Position numbers and translations under genes: made by a program. Below, piece by piece: positions 20,365-30,142 of a stretch of 64,000 nt of DNA. How positions within the stretch are numbered: position 1 is the first letter of the stretch; the number at the start of each line of letters is the position of its first letter. The notes under the pieces are model-generated. The model did no database searches. It had not been told where the DNA came from and saw nothing but the letters and a program-made list of their open reading frames with translations. The DNA is from Flavobacteriaceae bacterium (GTDB lineage Bacteria > Bacteroidota > Bacteroidia > Flavobacteriales > Flavobacteriaceae): positions 1 to 64,000 of the forward strand of contig CANGWK010000004.1 in the NCBI GenBank assembly GCA_947457615.1, read 5' to 3'.

Positions 20365-20832
20365 ATGAATAGTCAAATAATTGAAATTTGGAAGTACTTT
20401 TCTTTGAATAAAGTCAAATACTTGACAATTGGAGGATTTGCTGTAAATATATATGGCTATGGTCGAAATACTGGTGATATTGATATTTTTATTGAAGATT
20501 CCGCTGAGAATCGAGAAAATTTAAGAGAAGCATTAAAACAATTAGGAATAGGAGATTTTGAAAATATTAAAACAATGCAATTCATTCCAGGTTGGACTGA
20601 TATTACGTTGAATTTTAATTTGCGATTAGATATAATGACTTCAGTTAAGGGGCTAGAAAACAACAGTTTTCAAGAACTTCTAGAAAAAGCATACGTTACT
20701 GAAATTAATGGTGTTCCAGTTTACTTTTTAGATTACAATAATTTAATTATTGCCAAAAAAGCTTCTAACAGACCAAAAGATCAATTGGATATTGAAGAGT
20801 TAGAAAAAATCAATAAAAATTCTATTTCATAA
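20365..20832 (+). CDS. Nucleotidyltransferase-fold protein (AbiEii/MNT-like)
   Basis: LTIGGFAVNIYGYGRNTGDIDIFIED: GG...DxD NTase core. Confidence 0.8.
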   Translation: MNSQIIEIWKYFSLNKVKYLTIGGFAVNIYGYGRNTGDIDIFIEDSAENRENLREALKQLGIGDFENIKTMQFIPGWTDITLNFNLRLDIMTSVKGLENNSFQELLEKAYVTEINGVPVYFLDYNNLIIAKKASNRPKDQLDIEELEKINKNSIS

Positions 20833-20834
20833 AT

Positions 20835-22130
20835 TTGAAAACCGAACCAAAAAAACTCCTAATCATCACTTATTATTGGCCACCAGCAGGAGGGCCAGGC
20901 GTGCAACGATGGTTGAAGTTTGTTAAGTATTTACCCGATTTCGGAGTGCAACCAATAGTTTATATCCCAGAAAATCCAACTTATCCAATTATAGATGAAG
21001 GGTTGCTGAAAGAGGTTTCTGATAAGGCAATTATTCTTAAAAATAAGATTTTTGAACCCTACCAATTGGCGGGCATTTTTTCTAAAAAGCAAACTCAAAA
21101 AATAAGTTCCGGAATTATTCCTGCAGAAAAAAAACAATCTTTTTTAGAAAAATTTTTGCTTTGGGTTAGAGGGAATTTATTCATTCCAGATGCTAGGAAA
21201 TATTGGGTAAATCCCTCGGTTGCTTATTTAAAAAAGTACATTCAAGAAAATAATATTGACACCATTATCACTTCTGGACCTCCACATTCGTTGCATTTAA
21301 TTGGCTTGAAATTAAAAGAAGAATTAAATGTAAAATGGCTTGCAGATTTTCGCGATCCGTGGACGACTATTGGTTATCATAAAGCATTAAAATTGTCATC
21401 GTATGCCAATAAAAAGCACAAGTTATTAGAATGTAAAGTACTCAATACTGCCGATACAATTATTGTTACAAGCAAAACTACTAAAACCGAATTTCAATTA
21501 ATTTCCAGCAAGCCAATTGAAGTTATTACAAATGGCTACGACGTAGAGAATATTCCGAGGCAAACATTGGATGAAAAGTTTACAATGTCGCATATAGGTT
21601 CTTTTTTATCCGATAGAAATCCGAAAATCTTGTGGGAAGTTTTGCAGGAATTAGTATCAGAAAATGAAGCATTCGCAGCGCAATTTCAATTGAAATTAAT
21701 AGGAAAAATAAGTCAGGAAATTTTATACAGCATTTCGCAATATCAATTGGAAGCTTTTTGTAATAATCTAGGATATGTTTCGCATTTAGAGGCAATCGAA
21801 CACCAAAGAAAATCGCAAGTAGTATTGTTAATAGAAATTGATTCAGAAGATACTAAAAGCATCATTCCGGGGAAATTATTTGAATACATGGTTTCCGAAA
21901 GGCCAATTATTGCAATAGGTCCAAAAGATTCTGATTTTGCTGAAATAATTACGTCTACTAATACAGGCGTTTTCTTTACCTATTCTGAAAAAGACCGATT
22001 AAAAAAGACCATTATATCTTATTTTAAATTATTTTTAGAAAATAAATTACAAGTTTATCCTATTGGATTAGAGCAATATTCTAGAAAAAGTTTGACGGAA
22101 AAATTGGTAAGTATCCTTTCGAAAAACTAA
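20835..22130 (+). CDS. Glycosyltransferase, GT4-like
   Basis: YYWPPAGGPGVQRWLKFVKYLP, DFRDPWT, GKLFEYMVSERPIIAIGP. Confidence 0.85.
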   Translation: MKTEPKKLLIITYYWPPAGGPGVQRWLKFVKYLPDFGVQPIVYIPENPTYPIIDEGLLKEVSDKAIILKNKIFEPYQLAGIFSKKQTQKISSGIIPAEKKQSFLEKFLLWVRGNLFIPDARKYWVNPSVAYLKKYIQENNIDTIITSGPPHSLHLIGLKLKEELNVKWLADFRDPWTTIGYHKALKLSSYANKKHKLLECKVLNTADTIIVTSKTTKTEFQLISSKPIEVITNGYDVENIPRQTLDEKFTMSHIGSFLSDRNPKILWEVLQELVSENEAFAAQFQLKLIGKISQEILYSISQYQLEAFCNNLGYVSHLEAIEHQRKSQVVLLIEIDSEDTKSIIPGKLFEYMVSERPIIAIGPKDSDFAEIITSTNTGVFFTYSEKDRLKKTIISYFKLFLENKLQVYPIGLEQYSRKSLTEKLVSILSKN

Positions 22131-22149
22131 TTACTTAATATAACGCAAC

Positions 22150-22191
22150 ACTAAGTACCGAGCATTGAGTACTGAACACTGAACACTAAAT
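22150..22191. repeat. Short imperfect direct repeats (ACTAAGTACCGAGCATTGAGTACTGAACACTGAACACTAAAT)
   Basis: TGAACAC x2 plus related ACTAA/GAGTAC words immediately before ATG 22192. Confidence 0.6.
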
Positions 22192-23661
22192 ATGGGAATC
22201 GTACAATCACAATCTATTAAAAATACCATTATCACTTTCTTCGGATTTGGGATTGGCGCTATTAATGCTTTGTTTTTGTACACCAATTTTTTAGGGAAGC
22301 TACATTACGGAATTGTTGCAACCGTTCTTTCTGGAGCCAATATTATGATGCCTTTAATGGCTTTTGGAGTTCAAAATACTCTAATCCGATTTTTTTCGTA
22401 TTACAAAAGCGAGAAAGAAAAAGAAGAATTCCTAACCTTTATGTTGCTTATGCCATTGGCATTTATTATTCCGTTAAGTCTTTGTTTTTATCTTTTTTAC
22501 GACCCAATTTCCTCAGTTTGGATAGCAGAAAATCCATCATTAAAACCTTTCTTTTGGTTAATTCCAGTGGTTGGATTATTTATGGCTTATTTTGAGGTTT
22601 TTTATGCTTGGGTCAAAATCCACATGAAATCGGTTGTTGGTAATTTAATCAGCGAAGTTTTAGTTCGTTTAATTGTTATGGCCTTACTTTTTTCTGTTCA
22701 TTTTAATTGGATTGATAAAGCAACCTGTGTCTACGGAATAGCATTTGCATATTTTGCACAAATGGTGCTAATGAAACTCTACGCAATTTCAGTCAAAATG
22801 CCAGTTTTACGCTTTGTTATTCCAGAAAACTTGAAAGATCTTGTTCAATATTCCTTGTTTATTATTATTTCAGGAGGAGTTGCCGTTATGTTAGTTGATT
22901 TTGATAAAGTAATGATTCCACATTATTTAGATATTAGTCAGAATGCTTTATATGCGGTAGCAATATTTATTTCAACAGTAATTGTAGTGCCAAGTAGAGC
23001 ATTAACTCAAATTGTTGCGCCAATAACCGCGAAATTAATGGCAGAAAACAAGCACGATGAATTAAATGATTTGTATAAAAAAAGTGCAATAAATTTACAA
23101 GTTATTGGCGGATTCATCATGATGCTTATATTTTTAAACATAAAAGAAATTTATCATTTAATTCCGAAAGATTACAGTGGCGGTATTTGGGTGGTATTCA
23201 TGATCGGACTTTCTAAATTTTATGATGTGTTACTGGGAAATAATAATTCGATTATTGTCAATACCAAACACTATAGAACGGTTCTTTTTTTCGGATTCTT
23301 TACGGTACTTTTGATGATAGGTTTAAACATGATTTTCATTCCGCTATATGGTATTGAAGGATCTGCATTTGCAACTTTGTTAACGGTAATTATTTATAAT
23401 ACCATTAAGTTATTTTATGTAATTAAGAAAATGGACTTAAATCCTTTTTCTCGTAAAACTCTTTATTCTCTAGGGATATTGTTAGTTTGTTTTTGTTTGT
23501 TTTATTTTTGGGATTTTTCGTTTCCTACTATTATTAATGTAATTATTAAATCGATATTGATTACCATTTTCTATGGGTATCTAAATTACAAATTGCAAAT
23601 TTCTGAAGAGGTGAATAAAGTGATTGGTTCATTTTTAAAGAAACTAAAAATCGTTAATTAG
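22192..23661 (+). CDS. Polysaccharide flippase (MATE/Wzx-like)
   Basis: About 12-14 TM; FGIGAINALFLYTNFLGKLHYGIV N-terminus typical of oligosaccharide flippases. Confidence 0.85.
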   Translation: MGIVQSQSIKNTIITFFGFGIGAINALFLYTNFLGKLHYGIVATVLSGANIMMPLMAFGVQNTLIRFFSYYKSEKEKEEFLTFMLLMPLAFIIPLSLCFYLFYDPISSVWIAENPSLKPFFWLIPVVGLFMAYFEVFYAWVKIHMKSVVGNLISEVLVRLIVMALLFSVHFNWIDKATCVYGIAFAYFAQMVLMKLYAISVKMPVLRFVIPENLKDLVQYSLFIIISGGVAVMLVDFDKVMIPHYLDISQNALYAVAIFISTVIVVPSRALTQIVAPITAKLMAENKHDELNDLYKKSAINLQVIGGFIMMLIFLNIKEIYHLIPKDYSGGIWVVFMIGLSKFYDVLLGNNNSIIVNTKHYRTVLFFGFFTVLLMIGLNMIFIPLYGIEGSAFATLLTVIIYNTIKLFYVIKKMDLNPFSRKTLYSLGILLVCFCLFYFWDFSFPTIINVIIKSILITIFYGYLNYKLQISEEVNKVIGSFLKKLKIVN

Positions 23662-23764
23662 AATATTTAATAAATCTTAATTTGAAAATAAGAATAATGC
23701 TACAAATTATTACTTGAATTTTTTATATTTTTGAAATCGTTTTCCAAAAGAAACTTCTTACACT

Positions 23765-24961
23765 ATGAAAATTAATTACAAAAGCATATTTTTTTTACTA
23801 ATTACTTTATTTTCCATAAATTCATCTTTCAGTCAAACGTTTATTCAAGACTATGCAGATGTGGTGAACCAATGTTCTCAAACTAATATTACAACAAGCT
23901 TAACCCAATTTGAAGCCTTAGGAATGAAACGTCGAGGAACTTCTTCCCTACAAAACACACTAAGTTGGTTAAAAAACAAATATCTTAGTTATGGCTATAC
24001 AGCTACACAATTCCAAGAAGATTCTTATACTTATAATGGTTCTACGGCAACTTGTAAAAATTTGATTGTTACCAAAATAGGAACATTATATCCAAATACT
24101 TTTGTTATTGTTTGTGGACATTATGATTCTATAGGAGGAACAGGCACTAATGATAATGGAAGTGGTATTGCTAGTATTTTAGAAACTGCACGATTATTAC
24201 AAAATATCCCAACCGCTTACTCCATAAAATTCATTAATTTTAGTGGTGAAGAAGATGGATTGTTTGGAAGTCAACATTATGTTTCTTCAGTGGTGAATGC
24301 TACTAATCCAAAAATGGATATCCGTTTGGTGTTTAATTTGGATGAAGTGGGAGGCGTTGCAGGATTGATGAATAATACTATCACATGTGAACGTGATAAC
24401 AATAATAATCCTTCAACAAATAATGCGATGTCTACTACAATGACTAATCAGTTGATGAATTGCGTTAGTTTATATTCTCCTTTAAATACATTATTATCGT
24501 TTGCTTATTCTTCGGATTACATGTCGTTTCAAAGTAACAATGAAATTATAACTGGTTTTTTTGAAACTAACGAAACTACTCACAAACATACTTCTACAGA
24601 TTTCTTGATCAATATGGATCCTGTTTATAATTATAATGTTGCCAAAGCAACAATTGGAGCTACTTTGCATTTTGCTCAAGCCAATCCTTCATCTATGGCA
24701 GTTACCAAAGTGAATGATTTTGGAGTTAGTTTTTTTCCAAATCCAATTAAAGATACTTTGAATATCAATTTGGGCTCTTTATCTGAAACGGATTATACTT
24801 TTTCAATACTAAATTTTGAAGGAAAAGAAGTTATGAAAGTTGCTTTCACTAATGCAAAATTGATTGAATCAGTTGCTGTTTCTTCTTTATCAAAAGGGAT
24901 TTATTTAGGGGTTTTACAAACTGACAGCCAACGAATTAGTAAGAAAATTGTCATCGAATAA
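23765..24961 (+). CDS. Secreted M28 family metallopeptidase with T9SS type A sorting domain
   Basis: GHYDSIGGTGTNDNGSGIASILE, FSGEEDGLFGSQHYV; C-term SFFPNPIKDTLNIN...KGIYLGVLQTDSQRISKKIVIE. Confidence 0.9.
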   Translation: MKINYKSIFFLLITLFSINSSFSQTFIQDYADVVNQCSQTNITTSLTQFEALGMKRRGTSSLQNTLSWLKNKYLSYGYTATQFQEDSYTYNGSTATCKNLIVTKIGTLYPNTFVIVCGHYDSIGGTGTNDNGSGIASILETARLLQNIPTAYSIKFINFSGEEDGLFGSQHYVSSVVNATNPKMDIRLVFNLDEVGGVAGLMNNTITCERDNNNNPSTNNAMSTTMTNQLMNCVSLYSPLNTLLSFAYSSDYMSFQSNNEIITGFFETNETTHKHTSTDFLINMDPVYNYNVAKATIGATLHFAQANPSSMAVTKVNDFGVSFFPNPIKDTLNINLGSLSETDYTFSILNFEGKEVMKVAFTNAKLIESVAVSSLSKGIYLGVLQTDSQRISKKIVIE

Positions 24962-25010
24962 TACTGGCACGCAGATAATACGGATGCTGTGCAACGCGGA
25001 TTAATAGATT

Positions 25011-27800
25011 TTATAACTTCTCTTTCAAATACTTTCCAGTAATAGACTTCTTATTCTTTACAATCTCTTCAGGAGTTCCTGCGGCAAGAAGTAATCCACC
25101 GTTTTCGCCACCTTCGGGACCAAGATCAATAATCCAATCGGCACATTTTATTAAGTCGAGGTTGTGTTCTACAACCAAAATTGAATGGCCTTTATCTATT
25201 AAAGCATCAAACGAAGCCAATAATTTTTTAATATCGTGAAAATGTAAACCAGTTGTAGGTTCGTCAAAAACAAAAAGTGCTTTGTCTTTCGTAGTTCCTT
25301 TTACCAAGAAAGAGGCCAATTTGATTCGCTGTGCTTCACCACCCGAAAGGGTAGAAGACGATTGCCCTAATTGCACATAACCCAATCCAACATCTTGTAA
25401 GGGTTGTAATTTCTGAGTGATTTTCGTTTGCTTGTTTTCGTTGAAAAATAAGATTGCATCATCTAAAGTCATGGTCAAGATGTCATCGATATTTTTTCCT
25501 TCAAAATTTACTTCCAAGATTTCTTTTTTGAAACGTTTACCACCACAATTTTCACAAGGCAATTCAACATCGGCCATAAAAACCATTTCCACATTTATGG
25601 AACCATCGCCTTTGCAGGTTTCACATCGACCACCATCTACGTTAAACGAAAAATGTTTGGGTTGGTAACCGCGTATTTTAGATAATTTCGTTTTAGAAAA
25701 TAAATCCCGAATATCATCATAAGCTTTTATGTAGGTAACCGGATTGGATCGAGAACTTCTTCCAATAGGGTTTTGATCCACATATTCAATATGTCTGATT
25801 TTGTGGTAATGCCCTTGAATATCAGTGTATTGTCCTGCTTTTTCACTAACGCCCTCCAATCTTTTTTGAATGGCTGGAAACAATATTTTTTTAACCAAAG
25901 TACTTTTTCCACTTCCAGAAACTCCGGTAATTACGGTTAAACATTCCAATGGAAAACGAACATCCAGATTTTGCAAATTGTTTTCTCTAGCACCAAGAAT
26001 ATCAATATAAGTACCCCATTTTCTGCGGGTTCTCGGGACTTTAATTTCCATTTCACCATTTAGGTATTTGGCTGTTAAAGAATTCGATTTTAAGATTTCA
26101 TCAAATGTTCCTTGCGCCACTAATTCACCACCATGCGTTCCGGCTTCAGGACCAATATCAATAATCAAATCTGCTTGTTTCATGATATCTTCATCGTGTT
26201 CCACCACAATAACGGTGTTTCCTAAATCCCGAAGATTTTTAAGCACTTCAATCAATAATTCGGTGTCTTTGGGATGCAAACCTATACTTGGTTCGTCCAA
26301 AATATACATCGAACCAACCAAACTACTTCCTAATGAAGTTGCAAGATTAATTCGCTGGGATTCGCCACCTGAAAGAGTTGCCGAATTTCTATTTAAAGTC
26401 AAATAATCCAAACCTACATTGCTTAAAAATGCCAAGCGACTATTGATTTCAATTAGTAATCTTTTCGAGACTGTTGTGTCGTATTCGGATAATTTTAATT
26501 CCGTAAAAAATGGAATCAATCTTTTTATGGACAAGTCTACTAAATCGGAAATGGTTTTGCCACCCACTTGAATGTAATTGGCTTCTGCACGAAGGCGTTT
26601 GCCTTTACAAACATTACATTTTGTTTTTCCGCGGTAACGCGATAACATAACCCGATTTTGAATTTTATAATTTTTTTCTTCTAATTCCTTAAAGAAATCA
26701 TTTAGCCCCTGAAAATATTGATTTCCTTTCCAGATTAAGTCTTTCTGTGCTTCCGAAAGTTCAAAATAAGGCTTATGAATTGGGAAATCAAATTTATAGG
26801 CGTGGTTCACCAATTCGTCTCGGTACCAGCCCATGCTCTCGCCACGCCAAGGATAAATGGCATTTTCAAAAACAGAAAGTGCAGTATTCGGAATTACTAA
26901 TTCTTCATCAATACCAATAACATTGCCATATCCTTCGCACTTTGGGCAGGCTCCGTATGGATTATTAAAACTAAATAAATGCACGTTTGGCTCTAAGAAA
27001 GTCATGCCGTCCAATTCGAAATTGGAACTAAAATGCATTCGTTTATTATCTTTTAAATCTTGCAAATAACAATCGCCTTTTCCTTCAAAAAAAGCAGTTT
27101 GAACAGCATCGGAAAGTCGGTTGAAGAATTCCTCTTCCTCTTTTACAACGATACGATCAACAATAAGTAAGATATCTTTAATATTGAGCTTATGTTTATC
27201 AATTTCATCCAAACGAACCATTTCATTATTTACTAAAATCCTTGCAAATCCTTGTTGCAAAAGCACTTTTAGTTTGTCATCTAGTTTTCGGCCTTCTTCC
27301 AAATGGATAGGAGCAAGGAGTAACCAACGGCTTTCTAATTCGAATTTTTTTACAGTGGAAATAATATCAAAAACGGTATCTTTTCTTACTTCCTTGCCAG
27401 AAATAGGAGAAATTGTTTTTCCAATTCGGGCAAAAAGTAATTTTAGATAGTCATAAATTTCAGTGGAAGTTCCAACGGTTGATCGTGCATTGGTAGTATT
27501 TACTTTTTGTTCGATTGCAATAGCAGGAGCAATTCCTTTGATGTAATCTACTTTTGGTTTGTCTAGTCTACCAAGGAATTGTCGCGCATAAGAAGACAAA
27601 CTTTCTACATAACGGCGTTGCCCTTCGGCATATAAAGTGTCGAATGCCAAAGAAGATTTTCCAGATCCCGAAAGTCCTGTAATTACTACTAATTTATTTC
27701 TAGGAATTGCTACATCCAAATTTTTTAAATTATGAATTGCAGCTCCTTTTATGATTATATTTTTCTTAGGATCTAGGGTAGAAATATCTTTTGGAATCAT
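25011..27800 (-). CDS. uvrA: Excinuclease ABC subunit UvrA
   Basis: GLSGSGKSSLAFDTLYAEGQRRYVESLSSYARQFLG, two ABC cassettes, CxxC Zn motifs; start at internal ATG (MIPKDIS). Confidence 0.97.
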   Translation of the reverse strand: MIPKDISTLDPKKNIIIKGAAIHNLKNLDVAIPRNKLVVITGLSGSGKSSLAFDTLYAEGQRRYVESLSSYARQFLGRLDKPKVDYIKGIAPAIAIEQKVNTTNARSTVGTSTEIYDYLKLLFARIGKTISPISGKEVRKDTVFDIISTVKKFELESRWLLLAPIHLEEGRKLDDKLKVLLQQGFARILVNNEMVRLDEIDKHKLNIKDILLIVDRIVVKEEEEFFNRLSDAVQTAFFEGKGDCYLQDLKDNKRMHFSSNFELDGMTFLEPNVHLFSFNNPYGACPKCEGYGNVIGIDEELVIPNTALSVFENAIYPWRGESMGWYRDELVNHAYKFDFPIHKPYFELSEAQKDLIWKGNQYFQGLNDFFKELEEKNYKIQNRVMLSRYRGKTKCNVCKGKRLRAEANYIQVGGKTISDLVDLSIKRLIPFFTELKLSEYDTTVSKRLLIEINSRLAFLSNVGLDYLTLNRNSATLSGGESQRINLATSLGSSLVGSMYILDEPSIGLHPKDTELLIEVLKNLRDLGNTVIVVEHDEDIMKQADLIIDIGPEAGTHGGELVAQGTFDEILKSNSLTAKYLNGEMEIKVPRTRRKWGTYIDILGARENNLQNLDVRFPLECLTVITGVSGSGKSTLVKKILFPAIQKRLEGVSEKAGQYTDIQGHYHKIRHIEYVDQNPIGRSSRSNPVTYIKAYDDIRDLFSKTKLSKIRGYQPKHFSFNVDGGRCETCKGDGSINVEMVFMADVELPCENCGGKRFKKEILEVNFEGKNIDDILTMTLDDAILFFNENKQTKITQKLQPLQDVGLGYVQLGQSSSTLSGGEAQRIKLASFLVKGTTKDKALFVFDEPTTGLHFHDIKKLLASFDALIDKGHSILVVEHNLDLIKCADWIIDLGPEGGENGGLLLAAGTPEEIVKNKKSITGKYLKEKL

Positions 27801-27890
27801 AGGTAAAAAAGAATTTTTGCAAAGATAATGATTTCTAAAATGAGATTGGGTGTTACACAAATCACAAATTTAATTTTGATGATTTTATAC

Positions 27891-27898
27891 TATATTTG
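27891..27898 (+). promoter_or_regulatory. Bacteroidota-type -7 box (TATATTTG)
   Basis: TAnnTTTG upstream of ECF sigma factor gene. Confidence 0.4.
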
Positions 27899-27986
27899 GA
27901 TTATTGTTTTATCATTAAGTAGCAAATTTGTATTTAACTAACACAAGTTTATACTAATAGTAGCATCTAAAAATAATATATATTTT

Positions 27987-28565
27987 TTGGAAGAAAAAGA
28001 ACTTATCCTAAGATTAAAGAAGAACGACGAAATTGCGTTCGGCATTTTGGTGGATTTGTTTTCTAAAAAAGTCTACAACACTTGTGTCGGGATGTTGCAA
28101 AACATGGAGGATGCTCAAGATATTACCCAAGAAATATTTATCACTATACATCTCAACATTAATGAATTTAAGGAAGAATCTTCTCTTTCCACTTGGATTT
28201 ATAGAATATCGGTAAACAAATGCTTGGAATTTATCCGAAAGAAAAATAGAAAAAAGCGTTCTGGAATCTTCAGATCTATTTATTCTTCTGATGGTGAAAA
28301 AGCTATTGAAAACCATTCGGATTTTATGCATCCCGGAATTCAATTAGAAAATAAAGAACGCTCTATAATATTGTTTAGATCGATTGCTTTGTTACCTGAA
28401 CAGCAACAAACTGCTTATGTTTTGCATAAACTAGAACAAGTGAGTTACAATGAAATTGCCGATGTAATGCAAGTTTCTTTATCGGCAGTTGAATCGTTAC
28501 TTTTTAGGGCTAAACAGAATTTGAAGAAGCATTTGGCAACTTATTATGAAGAAAATGAAAAGTAA
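27987..28565 (+). CDS. ECF RNA polymerase sigma factor
   Basis: MEDAQDITQEIFITIHLNINEFKEESSLSTWIYRISVNKCLEF and region 4 VSYNEIADVMQVSLSAVESLLFRAKQNLKK; TTG start. Confidence 0.92.
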   Translation: MEEKELILRLKKNDEIAFGILVDLFSKKVYNTCVGMLQNMEDAQDITQEIFITIHLNINEFKEESSLSTWIYRISVNKCLEFIRKKNRKKRSGIFRSIYSSDGEKAIENHSDFMHPGIQLENKERSIILFRSIALLPEQQQTAYVLHKLEQVSYNEIADVMQVSLSAVESLLFRAKQNLKKHLATYYEENEK

Positions 28566-28601
28566 GCGCAAGTTTTTTAAGAATTAAATCTCTATATAAG
28601 T

Positions 28602-28889
28602 ATGAACGGACAAAATGACTTAATAGAAACCACTTTACAATCATTGGATAACCTCCAAAGACTTGAAGTACCTATTGGTTTACAATTTTCTATTAAAAAT
28701 AATTTTAACGGAAAGAGCATGACCTCCATGAATGCTTCCCAAAAGTGGATGTTAGCTGCTAGTATATTAGTGATTTTAGGAATTAATGTTATTACCATTA
28801 CACAATATTCTAAAAGTTCGAAGAAATTTGCTTCTGTAGACGAAAAGAATGCAGTTTATAAAGAATATTTTTCCAATACAATCGAATAA
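28602..28889 (+). CDS. Small single-TM protein, candidate anti-sigma / sensor partner
   Basis: One TM (WMLAASILVILGINVITI) and short soluble arms, directly downstream of ECF sigma. Confidence 0.5.
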   Translation: MNGQNDLIETTLQSLDNLQRLEVPIGLQFSIKNNFNGKSMTSMNASQKWMLAASILVILGINVITITQYSKSSKKFASVDEKNAVYKEYFSNTIE

Positions 28890-28900
28890 AAATTGTTACT

Positions 28901-29410
28901 ATGAACAATGTGAAATTTTTAAAAGCAATTTTGCTAGTCCTACTGCTTATAAATTTAGCAACATTAAGTTTTATATGGTTTACAAAACCACCAAAACCTA
29001 ATTTGCAAGGTTCCGCTAAAGGGTTTTTTGCACATGAATTAGCATTTTCTGCAAAACAAGAACAACAGTTTGAAGCATTGCAAATTGCTTTTGAGGAGCA
29101 AAGAGAAGAATTAAGACAAGACATTAAGGAAAAAAATGATATTTATTTTGATTTGCTTCAAAACCCTAAAGTGGATTCGTCTTCAGTGAAAAATGCAGCT
29201 GGGGAGATTATTAATATTAAGGAAAAAGAAGAACTTGCTTTGTTTTATCATTTCCAAAAAGTTAGAGCTTTATGTAATGATTCTCAAAAGCAAAAATTTG
29301 ACAAAATTATTAAAGAAGCAGCCAGGATGATGGGTCCAGGAAGGCCAGAAGGGCAACGACCGCCTCCGCCCGGAATGATGGATAATCAGGGGCCACCACC
29401 TACAGAGTAA
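28901..29410 (+). CDS. Spy/CpxP/CnrX-like periplasmic helical protein
   Basis: N-terminal TM, helical LAFSAKQEQQFEALQIAFEEQREELRQDIKE..., Pro/Gly-rich RPPPPGMMDNQGPPPTE tail. Confidence 0.65.
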   Translation: MNNVKFLKAILLVLLLINLATLSFIWFTKPPKPNLQGSAKGFFAHELAFSAKQEQQFEALQIAFEEQREELRQDIKEKNDIYFDLLQNPKVDSSSVKNAAGEIINIKEKEELALFYHFQKVRALCNDSQKQKFDKIIKEAARMMGPGRPEGQRPPPPGMMDNQGPPPTE

Positions 29411-29413
29411 TTT

Positions 29414-30115
29414 ATGAAAAAACAAGTAGCAATTGTTGTGATTTTTGCTTTGGCATGTCTTTCTTTTCAGATTAAAAAGAATCAGAAAGACGTTACAGTT
29501 TTATTGCATCTTAATTTTAATAATGAACCCTTGGTTTTGAAGGATAAAAAATACGTCACCAAAACAAAGGATACGGTAATAATTACCAAATTGAAATTTT
29601 ACCTTTCAAATGTTGTGTTAGAATTGGGAGATGGAATCCAGTATAAAGAAAGTAAAAGTGTTCACTTGGTAGATGCAGAAACTTTGAGTTCTTTAGAGTT
29701 TAATTTGAAAAATGTACCGGATATAAAAATTAAAAAAATAAGATTTAACATTGGGATTGACAGTCTAAATAATGTTTCTGAAAAATTTGATGGTGATTTA
29801 GATCCAATAAATGGAATGTATTGGGCTTGGAATACAGGATACATTAATATGAAATTGGAAGGTAAAAGTTCTAGTTGTGTAAATGTGAAAAAAGAATTTC
29901 AGTTTCATATTGGAGGGTATTTGCAAAAGCAAAATGCAATTCAAGTAATAGAAATAATAGTTCCTGAAAATAAGGGATTAATTTCTATTAATGTGGAACT
30001 TAGTAAGTGGTTGGATACTATTTTTTTAAAAGAAACAAATTCTATAATGATTCCAGGAGAAAAAGCCATTTCAATGGCTGAAAAGTATAAAAATATGTTT
30101 CAAATAACTCAATAA
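29414..30115 (+). CDS. MbnP-like copper-associated periplasmic protein
   Basis: LDPINGMYWAWNTGYINMKLEGKSS and FQFHIGGY; partner MbnH-like gene 2.4 kb downstream. Confidence 0.78.
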   Translation: MKKQVAIVVIFALACLSFQIKKNQKDVTVLLHLNFNNEPLVLKDKKYVTKTKDTVIITKLKFYLSNVVLELGDGIQYKESKSVHLVDAETLSSLEFNLKNVPDIKIKKIRFNIGIDSLNNVSEKFDGDLDPINGMYWAWNTGYINMKLEGKSSSCVNVKKEFQFHIGGYLQKQNAIQVIEIIVPENKGLISINVELSKWLDTIFLKETNSIMIPGEKAISMAEKYKNMFQITQ

Positions 30116-30142
30116 ATATATAGATTAACCAATAAAATAAAT

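Noticed and set aside
20365-20832. Calling the nucleotidyltransferase an abortive-infection defence toxin (AbiE)
   Set aside because: Only the NTase core is recognisable; no AbiEi-like antitoxin with wHTH present, so a defence label is not supported
25417-27450. Antisense ORFs of 61-112 aa on the plus strand within uvrA
   Set aside because: They lie opposite a highly conserved coding sequence, have Ser/Lys-rich low-quality translations and no start context; shadow ORFs
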